Part shown: piece by piece, positions 18,233-27,643 of the stretch
How positions within the stretch are numbered: the first letter of the stretch is position 1
How the letters are laid out: every line of letters starts with the position of its first letter
Source of the DNA: Hyphomicrobiaceae bacterium
Lineage (GTDB): Bacteria; Pseudomonadota; Alphaproteobacteria; Rhizobiales; Hyphomicrobiaceae
Direction of reading: 5' to 3'
Assembly (NCBI GenBank): GCA_020442165.1
Contig: JAGRKV010000041.1
Location: forward strand, 23,372-87,371
Length of the DNA: 64,000 bases
Notes under the pieces: generated by a model
What the model was told of the DNA's origin: nothing
What the model saw: the letters and a program-made list of their open reading frames with translations, nothing else
Databases searched by the model: none
Position numbers and translations under genes: made by a program

Positions 18233-19999
18233 ATGGCACGGCAGATGACCGGCGCGGAAATGGTAATTAAGGCGCTGCAGGATCAGGGTGTCGAGGTGAT
18301 CTTCGGCTACCCCGGTGGCGCCGTTCTGCCGATTTATGACGAGCTCTTTCAGCAGGACAAGGTCCGGCACATTCTCGTCCGGCAGGAGGGGGGCGCGGTT
18401 CATGCCGCGGAAGGCTATGCCCGTTCGACCGGCAAGGTCGGCGTGGTGCTCGTCACCTCTGGTCCTGGCGCCACCAACGCGGTGACGGGGCTTACCGACG
18501 CGCTCATGGATTCGATTCCCGTCGTCTGCCTGACCGGCCAGGTGCCAACGCACCTGATCGGCAATGACGCTTTCCAGGAATGCGATACGGTTGGCATCAC
18601 CCGGCCATGCACCAAGCACAACTGGCTGGTGAAGAATGTCAACGATCTGGCGCGCGTGCTGCACGAGGCGTTCTATATCGCCAAGAGCGGACGCCCGGGC
18701 CCGGTCGTCGTCGACATCCCCAAGGACGTGCAGTTCGGCACGGGCAATTACGTTGGCCCCTCCAACATCCAGCACAAGACCTACAAGCCGAAGATGAAGC
18801 CGGAGCAGCCCGCCGTGCGCGAGGCGGTGGAGCTGCTGGCCAACGCCAAGAAGCCTGTCTTCTATACCGGCGGCGGCGTTATCAATTCAGGCCCGAAGGC
18901 GAGCCAGCTGTTGCGCGAGTTCGCACGTTTGACCGGCTATCCGGTGACGTCGACGCTGATGGGGCTGGGTGCGTTCCCCGCATCCGACAAGCAGTGGCTC
19001 GGCATGCTCGGTATGCATGGCACCTACGAAGCCAATCTCGCTATGCACGACTGCGACGTGATGTTCTGCGTCGGCGCACGCTTCGACGATCGCATCACGG
19101 GCCGCCTCGACGCCTTCTCGCCAGGCTCCAAGAAGATCCACATCGACATCGACCCCTCGTCGATCAACAAGAACGTGCATGTCGATGTGCCGATCATCGG
19201 CGATGTCGCCTATGTGCTCGAGGACATGCTGCGCGTGTGGAAGGCGAAGGCGCCTCAGCTGGACAAGGCGGCCCACAAGGCGTGGTGGAAGGAGATCGAC
19301 GGATGGCGGGCCAAGAGGTCGCTGGCCTATAAGAACCACACCGACTTCATCATGCCCCAGTACGCGGTGCAGCGCCTTTACGAGCTGACGCGAGACAAGG
19401 ATGTCTACATCACCACCGAGGTCGGCCAGCATCAGATGTGGGCGGCCCAATTCTTCCATTTCGACGAGCCTAACCGCTGGATGACGTCCGGCGGACTTGG
19501 AACGATGGGTTACGGTCTGCCCGCCGCCATCGGTGCGCAGCTCGCTCACCCCAAGTCGCTGGTTATCGACATCGCCGGCGATGCCTCGATCCTTATGAAC
19601 ATCCAGGAGTGTTCGACTGCCGTGCAGTACCAGCTGCCCGTCAAGGTGATGATCCTCAACAACCAGTACATGGGCATGGTCCGCCAGTGGCAGCAGCTGC
19701 TGCACGGAAACCGCTTGTCCGAAAGCTACACCGAAGCGCTGCCTGATTTCGTCAAGCTCGCTGAGGCGTATGGCTGGACGGGTGTCTACTGCGACAAGCC
19801 CGCCGATCTCGACGATGCCATCTTGAAGATGGTCGAGACCAAGGGGCCGGTCATCTTCGATTGCCGTGTCGCCAATCTCGCCAACTGCTTCCCGATGATT
19901 CCGTCGGGCAAGGCGCACAACGAGATGCTGATGGGCGAGGAGGTTTCCGACGAACTTGTCGGCTCGGCGATCGGCAAGGAAGGCAAGTCGCTGGTGTGA
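18233..19999 (+). CDS. ilvB: Acetolactate synthase large (catalytic) subunit
   Basis: Thiamine-diphosphate enzyme making acetolactate or acetohydroxybutyrate, first common step of Val/Leu/Ile synthesis. It is 588 residues. The catalytic Glu lies in VRQEGGAVHAAEGYAR; SGPGATNAVTGL follows. The ThDP motif is GDASILMNIQE...NNQYMGMVRQWQ near the C-terminus. The start at 18233 has GAGGAG upstream; an earlier ATG at 18218 would cover that site. The regulatory subunit ilvH lies 0.8 kb downstream with a GST gene in between. Confidence 0.96.
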   Translation: MARQMTGAEMVIKALQDQGVEVIFGYPGGAVLPIYDELFQQDKVRHILVRQEGGAVHAAEGYARSTGKVGVVLVTSGPGATNAVTGLTDALMDSIPVVCLTGQVPTHLIGNDAFQECDTVGITRPCTKHNWLVKNVNDLARVLHEAFYIAKSGRPGPVVVDIPKDVQFGTGNYVGPSNIQHKTYKPKMKPEQPAVREAVELLANAKKPVFYTGGGVINSGPKASQLLREFARLTGYPVTSTLMGLGAFPASDKQWLGMLGMHGTYEANLAMHDCDVMFCVGARFDDRITGRLDAFSPGSKKIHIDIDPSSINKNVHVDVPIIGDVAYVLEDMLRVWKAKAPQLDKAAHKAWWKEIDGWRAKRSLAYKNHTDFIMPQYAVQRLYELTRDKDVYITTEVGQHQMWAAQFFHFDEPNRWMTSGGLGTMGYGLPAAIGAQLAHPKSLVIDIAGDASILMNIQECSTAVQYQLPVKVMILNNQYMGMVRQWQQLLHGNRLSESYTEALPDFVKLAEAYGWTGVYCDKPADLDDAILKMVETKGPVIFDCRVANLANCFPMIPSGKAHNEMLMGEEVSDELVGSAIGKEGKSLV

Positions 20000-20004
20000 T
20001 CTGC

Positions 20005-20033
20005 AGCCGCTGCGCGCCGGTCGCGCAGCGGCT
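20005..20033 (+). other. Perfect 11-bp intergenic hairpin between ilvB and the GST gene
   Basis: AGCCGCTGCGC, a 7-base loop and GCGCAGCGGCT form an uninterrupted 11-bp stem 5 bases after the ilvB stop. No T-run follows. It could stabilise the upstream transcript end, cause partial termination or be a processing site that sets unequal ilvB and ilvH levels. Confidence 0.55.
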
Positions 20034-20060
20034 CATCATCCTCGCTAGGAACCAACCAAG

Positions 20061-20750
20061 ATGCACCTCATCATTGCCAACAAACTCTATTCGTCGTGGT
20101 CGATGCGGCCGTGGCTGGTCATGCGCGAGATCGGGCTTGAATTCGAAGAGACGGTCATTCCGCTGCGCCAGCCGGATTCGGCCGAGCGAATCCGTGCCTT
20201 CTCCCCCTCCGGCAAGGTGCCGGTGCTGATCGATGGGGACGTCAAGGTCTGGGAAAGTCTCGCCATCATTTCCTATCTGGCAGACAAGTATCCCGATAAG
20301 CCGGTCTGGCCCGACGGCATGACTGCGCGCGCGCATGCCAAGTCGATCGCCATGGAAATGCATGGCGGCTTCATGCCGCTGCGCATGGCCTGTCCGATGA
20401 ACCTTGGCAAGCGTTTTGCGGCACCACCCATGACGGACGATCTCAAGGCCAGCATCGCGCGCATCGAGGAGATCTGGCGCGATACGCGAGCACGTTTCGG
20501 CGCCACAGGTCCCTACCTCTTCGGCGCCCGCTTCACCGCGGCCGATGCCATGTTCGCTCCCGTAGCAACGCGCCTGGACAGTTATTCGATCCCCGTCGCC
20601 CCCGAGACGCGCGCCTATATTGACGCCATTTACGCGCACCCATCTTTCGTTGCCTGGCGCAACGCGGCATTCCAGGAGCCCTGGACGATCGCCGCCTACG
20701 AAGAGGGGCTGACGGAGATCGAGGACATACGCGCCGCCGCCCGCGGCTGA
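20061..20750 (+). CDS. Glutathione S-transferase family protein
   Basis: A 229-residue soluble GST-like protein. The thioredoxin-like domain includes NKLYSSWSMRPWLVMRE (a serine-type active-site region), SGKVPVLIDGD with the cis-proline and WESLAIISYLAD with the glutathione-binding E-S pair. The helical C-terminal domain has FGARFTAADAMFAPV. Substrate is unknown. It is inserted between ilvB and ilvH on the same strand, 61 and 67 bases from its neighbours, so co-expression with the acetolactate synthase genes is likely. Confidence 0.85.
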   Translation: MHLIIANKLYSSWSMRPWLVMREIGLEFEETVIPLRQPDSAERIRAFSPSGKVPVLIDGDVKVWESLAIISYLADKYPDKPVWPDGMTARAHAKSIAMEMHGGFMPLRMACPMNLGKRFAAPPMTDDLKASIARIEEIWRDTRARFGATGPYLFGARFTAADAMFAPVATRLDSYSIPVAPETRAYIDAIYAHPSFVAWRNAAFQEPWTIAAYEEGLTEIEDIRAAARG

Positions 20751-20817
20751 ACGCAAGGCCCCGCCCGGGGTCGGCAATGAACGCAACACGATACGAGCAC
20801 GAAAGACAAAAACCGCC

Positions 20818-21366
20818 ATGGTCCAGACGCAGAAGCAGAGCCATTACCCCTCCATCACGACGCATGAAAACGTCGTCAAGCGCACGTTGTCGATCACCGT
20901 CGACAACGAGCCCGGCGTGCTGGCCCGGGTGATCGGCCTCTTTTCCGGTCGCGGCTACAACATCGACAGCTTGACTGTGACGGAGACCGAGCACGCCAAG
21001 CATGTCTCCCGCATCACGATTGTCACCCAGGGCACGCCCATGGTGATCGCCCAGATCAAGAACCAGCTGGATCGGCTGGTGCCGGTCCACCGGGTTCACG
21101 ATTTGACAGAGGAGGGCAATCCGCTCGAACGCGAGCTGGCCTTGGTCAAGGTTGTCGGCAAGGGCGAAAAACGCATCGAGGCGCTGCGCATGGCGGAGAT
21201 CTTCCGCGCCAACGTCATTGATGCTTCCATCGAGCACTTTGTCTTCGAGGTGATCGGCAAGTCGTCAAAGGTCGAGCAGTTCATCTCGATCATGACGGAG
21301 CTGGGGCTGGTGGAGGTTTCGCGCACGGGCATCGCTGCCATCGGGCGCGGCGCCACGACGGGCTAA
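20818..21366 (+). CDS. ilvH: Acetolactate synthase small (regulatory) subunit
   Basis: Regulatory partner of IlvB conferring valine feedback inhibition. It is 182 residues, standard for the family. The N-terminal ACT domain reads RTLSITVDNEPGVLARVIGL with SGRGYNIDSLTV; a second ACT-like half follows (VIDASIEHFVFEVIGKSSKV). The stop is immediately followed by a 58-bp hairpin repeat array. Confidence 0.95.
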   Translation: MVQTQKQSHYPSITTHENVVKRTLSITVDNEPGVLARVIGLFSGRGYNIDSLTVTETEHAKHVSRITIVTQGTPMVIAQIKNQLDRLVPVHRVHDLTEEGNPLERELALVKVVGKGEKRIEALRMAEIFRANVIDASIEHFVFEVIGKSSKVEQFISIMTELGLVEVSRTGIAAIGRGATTG

Positions 21367-21516
21367 AGCATGTTTAGCTGAAGTTTGGTGCGGTTCAGCG
21401 TGAGAAACATGCTCAAAGGACCAGAGCATGTTTAGCTGAAGTGTGGTGCGGTTCAGCGTGAGAAACATGCTCAAAGGACCAGAGCATGTTTAGCTGAAGT
21501 GTGGTGCGGTTCAGCG
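21367..21516. repeat. Tandem 58-bp hairpin repeats (2.6 copies)
   Basis: Copies at 21367-21424, 21425-21482 and a partial at 21483-21516 differ by a single base over the first two. Each full unit contains AGCATGTTT...AAACATGCT as outer 9-bp arms and GCTGAA...TTCAGC as inner 6-bp arms, so each folds into a long hairpin. The array begins right after the ilvH stop, and the partial copy ends inside the stop region of the convergent lipoprotein gene. A bidirectional terminator or REP-like element is likely. Confidence 0.85.
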
Positions 21517-22005
21517 GTAACGCTTGCCCGAATTGCGCTCGTACATCGTCTGCGCATGCTCGGAAAAAACGAGTTCCTCGTTGTCGTGCATGTAGGTCTT
21601 GCCGGCGAGATCGCGAAAGCCATCCTCGCCCTTGGAATGCGCATAGAGCGGCACGGCGACAGGCGGAACCGAGGCGGTGACGAAGAATGCCATCAGTTTT
21701 GCCCGAAACCGTCCCTCGCCTGCGGCTTCGCACTTGCCCTCGCCTTCCTTGGCTTGGCAAAAGCGCAGCTCGCTGTAGGTCGGTGCGTGGGCCACATGTT
21801 CCTGCACGGCGCGCTCGATGGCAGCCGAGCAATCCTCAAAGGAGATCTTCTCGCTGTTGGCGCAGTCGATACCAGTCGTATAGATGCCCTTGTGCGGCGG
21901 CGGTCCGGCGGCCTTGTTCTGAGGCTTGCTGCAGCCGCCCTGTACCATGGCCAGCAGCACCGCTGCGCCGATCAATGCAACCGATTGTGGCTTGGCTTTG
22001 GACAT
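21511..22005 (-). CDS. DUF1190 (YgiB-like) lipoprotein
   Basis: A 164-residue protein with a lipobox-type N-terminus (LLAMVQGGC, Cys at about residue 25), implying an outer- or inner-membrane lipoprotein. The DUF1190 pattern is visible: DCANSEKISFEDCSAAIERA, HAPTYSELRFCQAKEGEGKC, and the C-terminal tyrosine-containing segment. E. coli YgiB is in this family but its role is unclear. It sits between ilvH and ilvC on the opposite strand, its stop overlapping the last repeat copy. Confidence 0.7.
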   Translation of the reverse strand: MSKAKPQSVALIGAAVLLAMVQGGCSKPQNKAAGPPPHKGIYTTGIDCANSEKISFEDCSAAIERAVQEHVAHAPTYSELRFCQAKEGEGKCEAAGEGRFRAKLMAFFVTASVPPVAVPLYAHSKGEDGFRDLAGKTYMHDNEELVFSEHAQTMYERNSGKRYR

Positions 22006-22175
22006 GATGAAGCACCCTCTCTACACAAGTCCAATACCAGATCGCAGTTGCCGATAAGTTAACCAGTCATTGAGGGGTTGGCATTTTGCGCCCCTCAAGC
22101 CCCCTGATCGAGGCTCCAGAAATGCCGCATTTTCCCAAGTCTGACCCGTTGAAATCGTCTCCCTACCAGAAGTAA

Positions 22176-23297
<1,122 letters not shown>

Positions 23298-23325
23298 TCG
23301 GCTATACATCCCCGGACGTTGCGGC

Positions 23326-23351
23326 GGCGCGCTGTTCCAATACAGCGCGCC
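23326..23351 (+). terminator. Terminator-like hairpin after ilvC
   Basis: GGCGCGCTGT and ACAGCGCGCC form a perfect 10-bp stem with a 6-base loop, followed by GTTTCG. It is 29 bases after the ilvC stop. The T-tract is short. Confidence 0.6.
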
Positions 23352-23534
23352 GTTTCGCGTCATGGAGCCCTGCAGGTGGCATCTGGCCACGCGCGGATCC
23401 GCCCGGACTTATGCTCATCTGCGCCATGCAAGACGATCGTTGCCAGGGTGAGGCTTTCATGTCCTAGCGTTAAGGGCCATGGCTGGTCCATGATCCCTGG
23501 AGGAGATGTGCGTTCCCGAATGGAGATGCGTTAG

Positions 23535-23786
23535 ATGTTGCGTTCTTTTGGAATAGCCGCGATGAGCATCGCTTTGGCGCTCGCCTCGCCCGCCGCGATG
23601 GCCAAGGACAAGGCCAAGTCTAGCGGCTGGCCGGCGGCAAAAGCCGGCAAGGGCGAAAAGGTTTGCCGCTACAAATTTCCGACCGGAGAAAAGCGGGCCT
23701 GGGTCTGCAAGAAGGAAGAGCCCTGCTGCGCCTGGGATGCGATCAACTACGTGAAATGCGGATCGACCATCACGGGATGTCTCTGA
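23535..23786 (+). CDS. Small secreted Cys-rich protein
   Basis: An 83-residue precursor with a clear signal peptide (LRSFGIAAMSIALALASPAA then AMAK). The mature ~60 residues are lysine-rich and carry six cysteines (KVCRY, WVCKKEEPCCAW, YVKCG, ITGCL), suggesting three disulfides in the periplasm or outside. No family is recognised. It stands alone between ilvC and a gene-poor stretch. Confidence 0.55.
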   Translation: MLRSFGIAAMSIALALASPAAMAKDKAKSSGWPAAKAGKGEKVCRYKFPTGEKRAWVCKKEEPCCAWDAINYVKCGSTITGCL

Positions 23787-24725
23787 CGGACGGCAGCTGG
23801 AAAACTGTTGTTCCCCCCGCCCTGTTTTGAATGGAATGCCGTTCCGCGAGAATGGATGGAATAAGGGTGCCGGAAGATTCGCAAAGACGCTGGGGAGGGA
23901 GGTGTGTGGCGGTGCGTCAGTGCAAACCTTCCGGCAGTGACCCGCGTTGACGTCTGAGGTGGAGTCTCGTTCGTCTTCGCGAGTAGGATGTGGGCGACGG
24001 AGAAGCGGGGACCCCGCCGCCCTTCATGCCGCATCGCGGCACAGGGCCAGAGAGATTCGGGACCGGAAGAGGGGCACCAGGATGCGGAAATCCTGGACGG
24101 GTCCATTGAGTCTCAGCAGGCCTTTCTCAGAAGGCGGTCCCGTTAGGCCAGAAGCTACGGCACATCAGCACCGCCCATGTCTGGCATCGCTATCGAGACC
24201 GCCCAATTCAAAAGTCGGGAGGACCAGTCCGTCCAGGACGCGCAAAATTGTTTGTCGAGAAATTGGTTGCCCCTTGCATCAGTTCCCCCTGAGCGATGCA
24301 ATCCCCAAACAGCCACCGGCATGGTGGCAAGCACCTCGGCCAGTGAGTTGTGCGATGCCGATCAGTGCTTCGCCAACAACGCGATTTGACGTGTGGATTG
24401 GGGCGCCTTATGGGCGAATTCTTGGCCGGGACAAGATAAATGGTTTGTTTTGGGTAGGTTTTGACGTTTTTTTGCAGACCCGAAATGTGCTCGTTTTTTG
24501 AAAAAGCTTGGGCTTAATTTCAGCATATATCCGCAGTCGACCGCAGTTGGTCCTGCAAGGCAATTGCTGCTGAATTTGCAGGGCATCCCACACGCGGTCA
24601 ATTGCGCAATGAATGGCCAGGGAGCTTTTCGCCGGTGTGTTGCGTCAGGCGCGCAGTCGACAGAATGCGATCACGCAAAGTCCGCAATTTCAATTGCGTT
24701 CACGACTTAAATTGAGCCCGCTGCA
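23787..24725. other. Gene-poor, partly AT-richer stretch
   Basis: About 940 bases with no convincing gene. The longest frame (23947-24501) has low-complexity, Arg/Ser-rich sequence without domains and is probably spurious. From about 24380 the base composition shifts to AT-richer DNA with T-runs (near 24460 and 24493) and repeated CAATTG hexamers. A perfect inverted repeat CGCAATT-TC-AATTGCG is at 24683-24698. It could be a degraded acquisition or a small-RNA locus. Confidence 0.5.
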
Positions 24726-25526
24726 TCAATTGAGGAAGAATGTCAGGCCGGCACGCACGGTCGTGAACGACCCGTCGACATCCAAGCTGCCTGCACCGAG
24801 CGGTAATGCCATCTTTTGCTCCGGCATGAAGTAATGCAGGGCTTCGATCCGCAGGGCAATTTTCTCATTGAGCCCAATTTCGACGCCGCCGCCCGCCACA
24901 AACCCGGTTTGCGTTGTGCTGCTCTGGAAATGCCCGCCCGAAACGCCCGCCTGTCCCGACAGGCCCACCATCGCGATGCCTCCGGTCGCATAGAAGAGTG
25001 CCGGACCGGTAAGCACGCCGAGCCTCGCCCGGGCACTCAACGCCCAGTCGACGTCTATTGTGGCGGTGGCGACGTTGCCAATGTTGGCTGCGTAATTGAT
25101 CTGGCTGAGGTCGGCATCCAGTTCGATACCAGCAACCAGCGGACCGGATCGGATCAGATATCCGATGTGCGTGCCCAGCACGGCCCCCGACATGTCGAGA
25201 TCTCCGAGCGACGTCTCGATCGAACCCCAGCCGCCGCCGCCATGCGCCCCCAGATAGAGGCCGGACCAGATCGGCGCCAGCAACGGCACGCCGTCGTAAC
25301 GCAGAGCCCATTGCGATGGCACGCCCGAACCCCGATCGTCTTCGGAGCTATTTGAGCGCCAGCCCACATCGTTGCGGTATGAACCATCCAGCGGTCGCCG
25401 GTTCGCATCGCCGTAGTAGGTGGTGGATTGAGAGGAGCGGTAGGGTTCTGCAGTAAGTTTGGTAATAAATAACGGAATAATGACGAAGAATAGCGCGACG
25501 AAGAGCGAGCGAAATGGCAGGACCAT
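24726..25526 (-). CDS. Outer-membrane beta-barrel protein (Omp25/RopB-like)
   Basis: A 266-residue protein with a hydrophobic N-terminal signal (MVLPFRSLFVALFFVIIPLF). The C-terminal ~190 residues show the 8-strand barrel pattern of rhizobial Omp25/RopB proteins: WSGLYLGAHGGGGWG at the first strand, GFVAGGGVEIGLNEKIALRIE near the end and the terminal TTVRAGLTFFLN. The start at 25526 places the signal at the N-terminus; in-frame ATGs at 25604 and 25703 are less likely. It is divergent from the Nudix gene. Confidence 0.82.
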   Translation of the reverse strand: MVLPFRSLFVALFFVIIPLFITKLTAEPYRSSQSTTYYGDANRRPLDGSYRNDVGWRSNSSEDDRGSGVPSQWALRYDGVPLLAPIWSGLYLGAHGGGGWGSIETSLGDLDMSGAVLGTHIGYLIRSGPLVAGIELDADLSQINYAANIGNVATATIDVDWALSARARLGVLTGPALFYATGGIAMVGLSGQAGVSGGHFQSSTTQTGFVAGGGVEIGLNEKIALRIEALHYFMPEQKMALPLGAGSLDVDGSFTTVRAGLTFFLN

Positions 25527-25702
25527 GAATGGTACTCGACGCAAGATGTATACACAGGCGCGCAGGTACGGACGCTTGCAGCGCGCTGTTATTTCTTGGC
25601 TCATCACCCTTAATGAAGTGTTAAGGCCGCGCCGGCACCGGTTGGCAACCTGCCGCTTTGAAAGCGCGTGAGTGTGGTTTGGCAGATGGACGGTGGCCGC
25701 CA

Positions 25703-26419
25703 ATGAAGCCAGGAGCTGGAGACCAGGTCTTCTGCGTTGAGTGCTGCCAGCTCCGTGTTGGCGAAGCTGAATGGCCCTTTGCCTGCGAGAACGCTGCCCC
25801 GATTGATAGGCATTGGCAACGGGCGACGCTCGATAATCCGGATTTCTTCGATGGCGTCATCCTGATGACCTCGAACGTCGCGGTGAAAGACGGTGTCCTC
25901 TCAGCCACCCTCTTCAAGACGCGCTTTCGCAACTACCTTTATTGGCGTCATCAGGGGTTCGCAGGCAGTGGCATCACGGATGGTTTTGGATCGGGCCTGA
26001 TCCGGTCTGCCGATGGCGCCATCGTTCTGGTTCGCCAAGGGTCGGGCAACGTCAATGCCGGGATCTATTACACGCCAAGCGGCTTCATAGATCCGCGCGA
26101 CATCGATGATAATGGCTATGTCGATATAGCCGCCAACATCACCCGCGAGATTGAAGAAGAGACAGGGCTGACACCTGCCGAACTCGCACGCAGGCCGGGC
26201 TACATTGTCGCCGCGACCGGGGCGCAGCTCGCCATGGCCGTTGTATTCGACTGTGAGCTGTCTGCGCCTGAGCTGGAACTCAGGATCAACACGTTTCTGG
26301 CCAACGAAGAACGCCCGGAACTCGCCGAAATCCGGCTTGTCAAATCATTGGCGGACACAGCAGGCCTGGAACTCGCCCGGCACACCGCATTACAGCTGCA
26401 AAAAGTTTTCGCCGCCTAG
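25703..26419 (+). CDS. Nudix hydrolase family protein
   Basis: A 238-residue protein with a C-terminal Nudix domain. The Nudix helix is readable as NITREIEEETGLTPAEL (the REUxEExGU core), preceded by a relaxed G-F-I-D-P...-D segment. The ~60 residues before it (EWPFACENAAPIDRHWQRA, NPDFFDGVILM) match the N-terminal region of alphaproteobacterial Nudix proteins, so the start is at or near 25703 rather than at a later ATG. Substrate is unknown. Confidence 0.75.
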   Translation: MKPGAGDQVFCVECCQLRVGEAEWPFACENAAPIDRHWQRATLDNPDFFDGVILMTSNVAVKDGVLSATLFKTRFRNYLYWRHQGFAGSGITDGFGSGLIRSADGAIVLVRQGSGNVNAGIYYTPSGFIDPRDIDDNGYVDIAANITREIEEETGLTPAELARRPGYIVAATGAQLAMAVVFDCELSAPELELRINTFLANEERPELAEIRLVKSLADTAGLELARHTALQLQKVFAA

Positions 26420-26698
26420 CCGGGCCAATTCTGCAAGGCCAAATCGGCCCGTGTGGTCGCGGCTTGCGCACCATCCATCACGGTGCTCCGCCAAGCTGAT
26501 AATTCAGCGCTGCGTGCCGCGTCACCTTTCCCGCTTGGAGCCGGCCAGTGTTTCAGGCACAGTGCCGCCGCCGAACGGCCTACCCCGCAAGCAGATATCG
26601 CGGTCGGGCTGCTCGGTGCATCTTGCGGTGGCTCAAGCCTCGATGGCGGCAGTCGCAGGTGGTGGCAGATGGATGGGCAAGGATTTCAAGGCGGGCGC

Positions 26699-27610
26699 AT
26701 GCAACTCGACTATCACATCCTGGACGTCTTCACCGAACAGCGCTTCTCGGGAAATCCGTTGGCGGTCGTCCTTGATGCACAGGATCTCAACACCGCGGCA
26801 ATGCAGAGTATAGCGCGCGAATTCAATCTCTCCGAGACGGTGTTCGTAACGCCGGCGGAAAACGCCATGCACTCCGCCCGCATCCGCATCTTCACCCCTG
26901 AGCGCGAGTTACCTTTCGCGGGCCATCCAACAGTAGGCACCGCTATTCTGTTGGCGGAGCTGCGCTCGCCTTCGGTCAATGGCGAGCGCGATGCCATCAT
27001 CGCGCTGGAGGAAACGATCGGAAATGTGCGTGTCGGCGTCAGGTCGCGCGCAGGCAGCGTTTCATTCGCTGAGTTCGACGCCCCCAAGCTGCCTGAAGTT
27101 GCAGGCAATCCTCCACCGACGGATCGGCTGGCAACCCTGCTGGGCCTGCTGCCGCGCGAAATCGGTTTTGAGAACCACAAGCCGATGCTGATCGCGGCTG
27201 GGCCTTCATTCCTGCATGTGCCGGTGGCCAACCAGGAAGCGCTGTCCCGCGTCCGCATCAATCTAGCGGAGTGGTCACAGATCGTTTCTCCACTCGAATG
27301 CGTCGGTGTCTATCTCTATACGCGCCAGTGTGTGCATACGACATCCTCGTTCCATGCAAGGATGTTTGCGCCAGAAGCCGGTGTCATGGAGGATCCCGCC
27401 ACAGGTTCGGCCGCAGCGGGTTTTGCGGCCGCCGCGTTCGCCTTCGACGAATATCCCGATGGCACGCACCGGCGCATTGTCGAACAGGGCTACGAGATGG
27501 GCCGGCCAAGCCACATTGCGCTGACGCTGGTCGTGAAAAGCGGCCGCTTGGCAGTCGTGCGCATCGGCGGTCATGCCGTTCGCGTGGCACAAGGCAAGCT
27601 GAACGTGTGA
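26699..27610 (+). CDS. PhzF-family isomerase/epimerase-like protein
   Basis: A 303-residue PhzF-fold protein. The N-terminal LDYHILDVFTEQRFSGNPLAVV with the catalytic-region REFNLSETVFV, FTPERELPFAGHPTVGTA and the C-terminal half motif MEDPATGSAAAGFAA are all present. Members isomerise dihydro-hydroxyanthranilate in phenazine synthesis or have unknown roles; no other phenazine genes are here, so function is open. The start at 26699 fits the family. Confidence 0.88.
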   Translation: MQLDYHILDVFTEQRFSGNPLAVVLDAQDLNTAAMQSIAREFNLSETVFVTPAENAMHSARIRIFTPERELPFAGHPTVGTAILLAELRSPSVNGERDAIIALEETIGNVRVGVRSRAGSVSFAEFDAPKLPEVAGNPPPTDRLATLLGLLPREIGFENHKPMLIAAGPSFLHVPVANQEALSRVRINLAEWSQIVSPLECVGVYLYTRQCVHTTSSFHARMFAPEAGVMEDPATGSAAAGFAAAAFAFDEYPDGTHRRIVEQGYEMGRPSHIALTLVVKSGRLAVVRIGGHAVRVAQGKLNV

Positions 27611-27643
27611 GAAGAGCATCGCCTGCCGGCAGCAGGCCGCTCC

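Noticed and set aside
23947..24501. 184-residue open frame in the gene-poor interval
   Set aside because: Arg/Ser-rich composition, no domain, no ribosome site; likely chance in GC-rich DNA.
26699..27610. PhzF homologue as evidence for phenazine production
   Set aside because: No other phenazine genes are present; PhzF-like proteins are widespread with unrelated roles.
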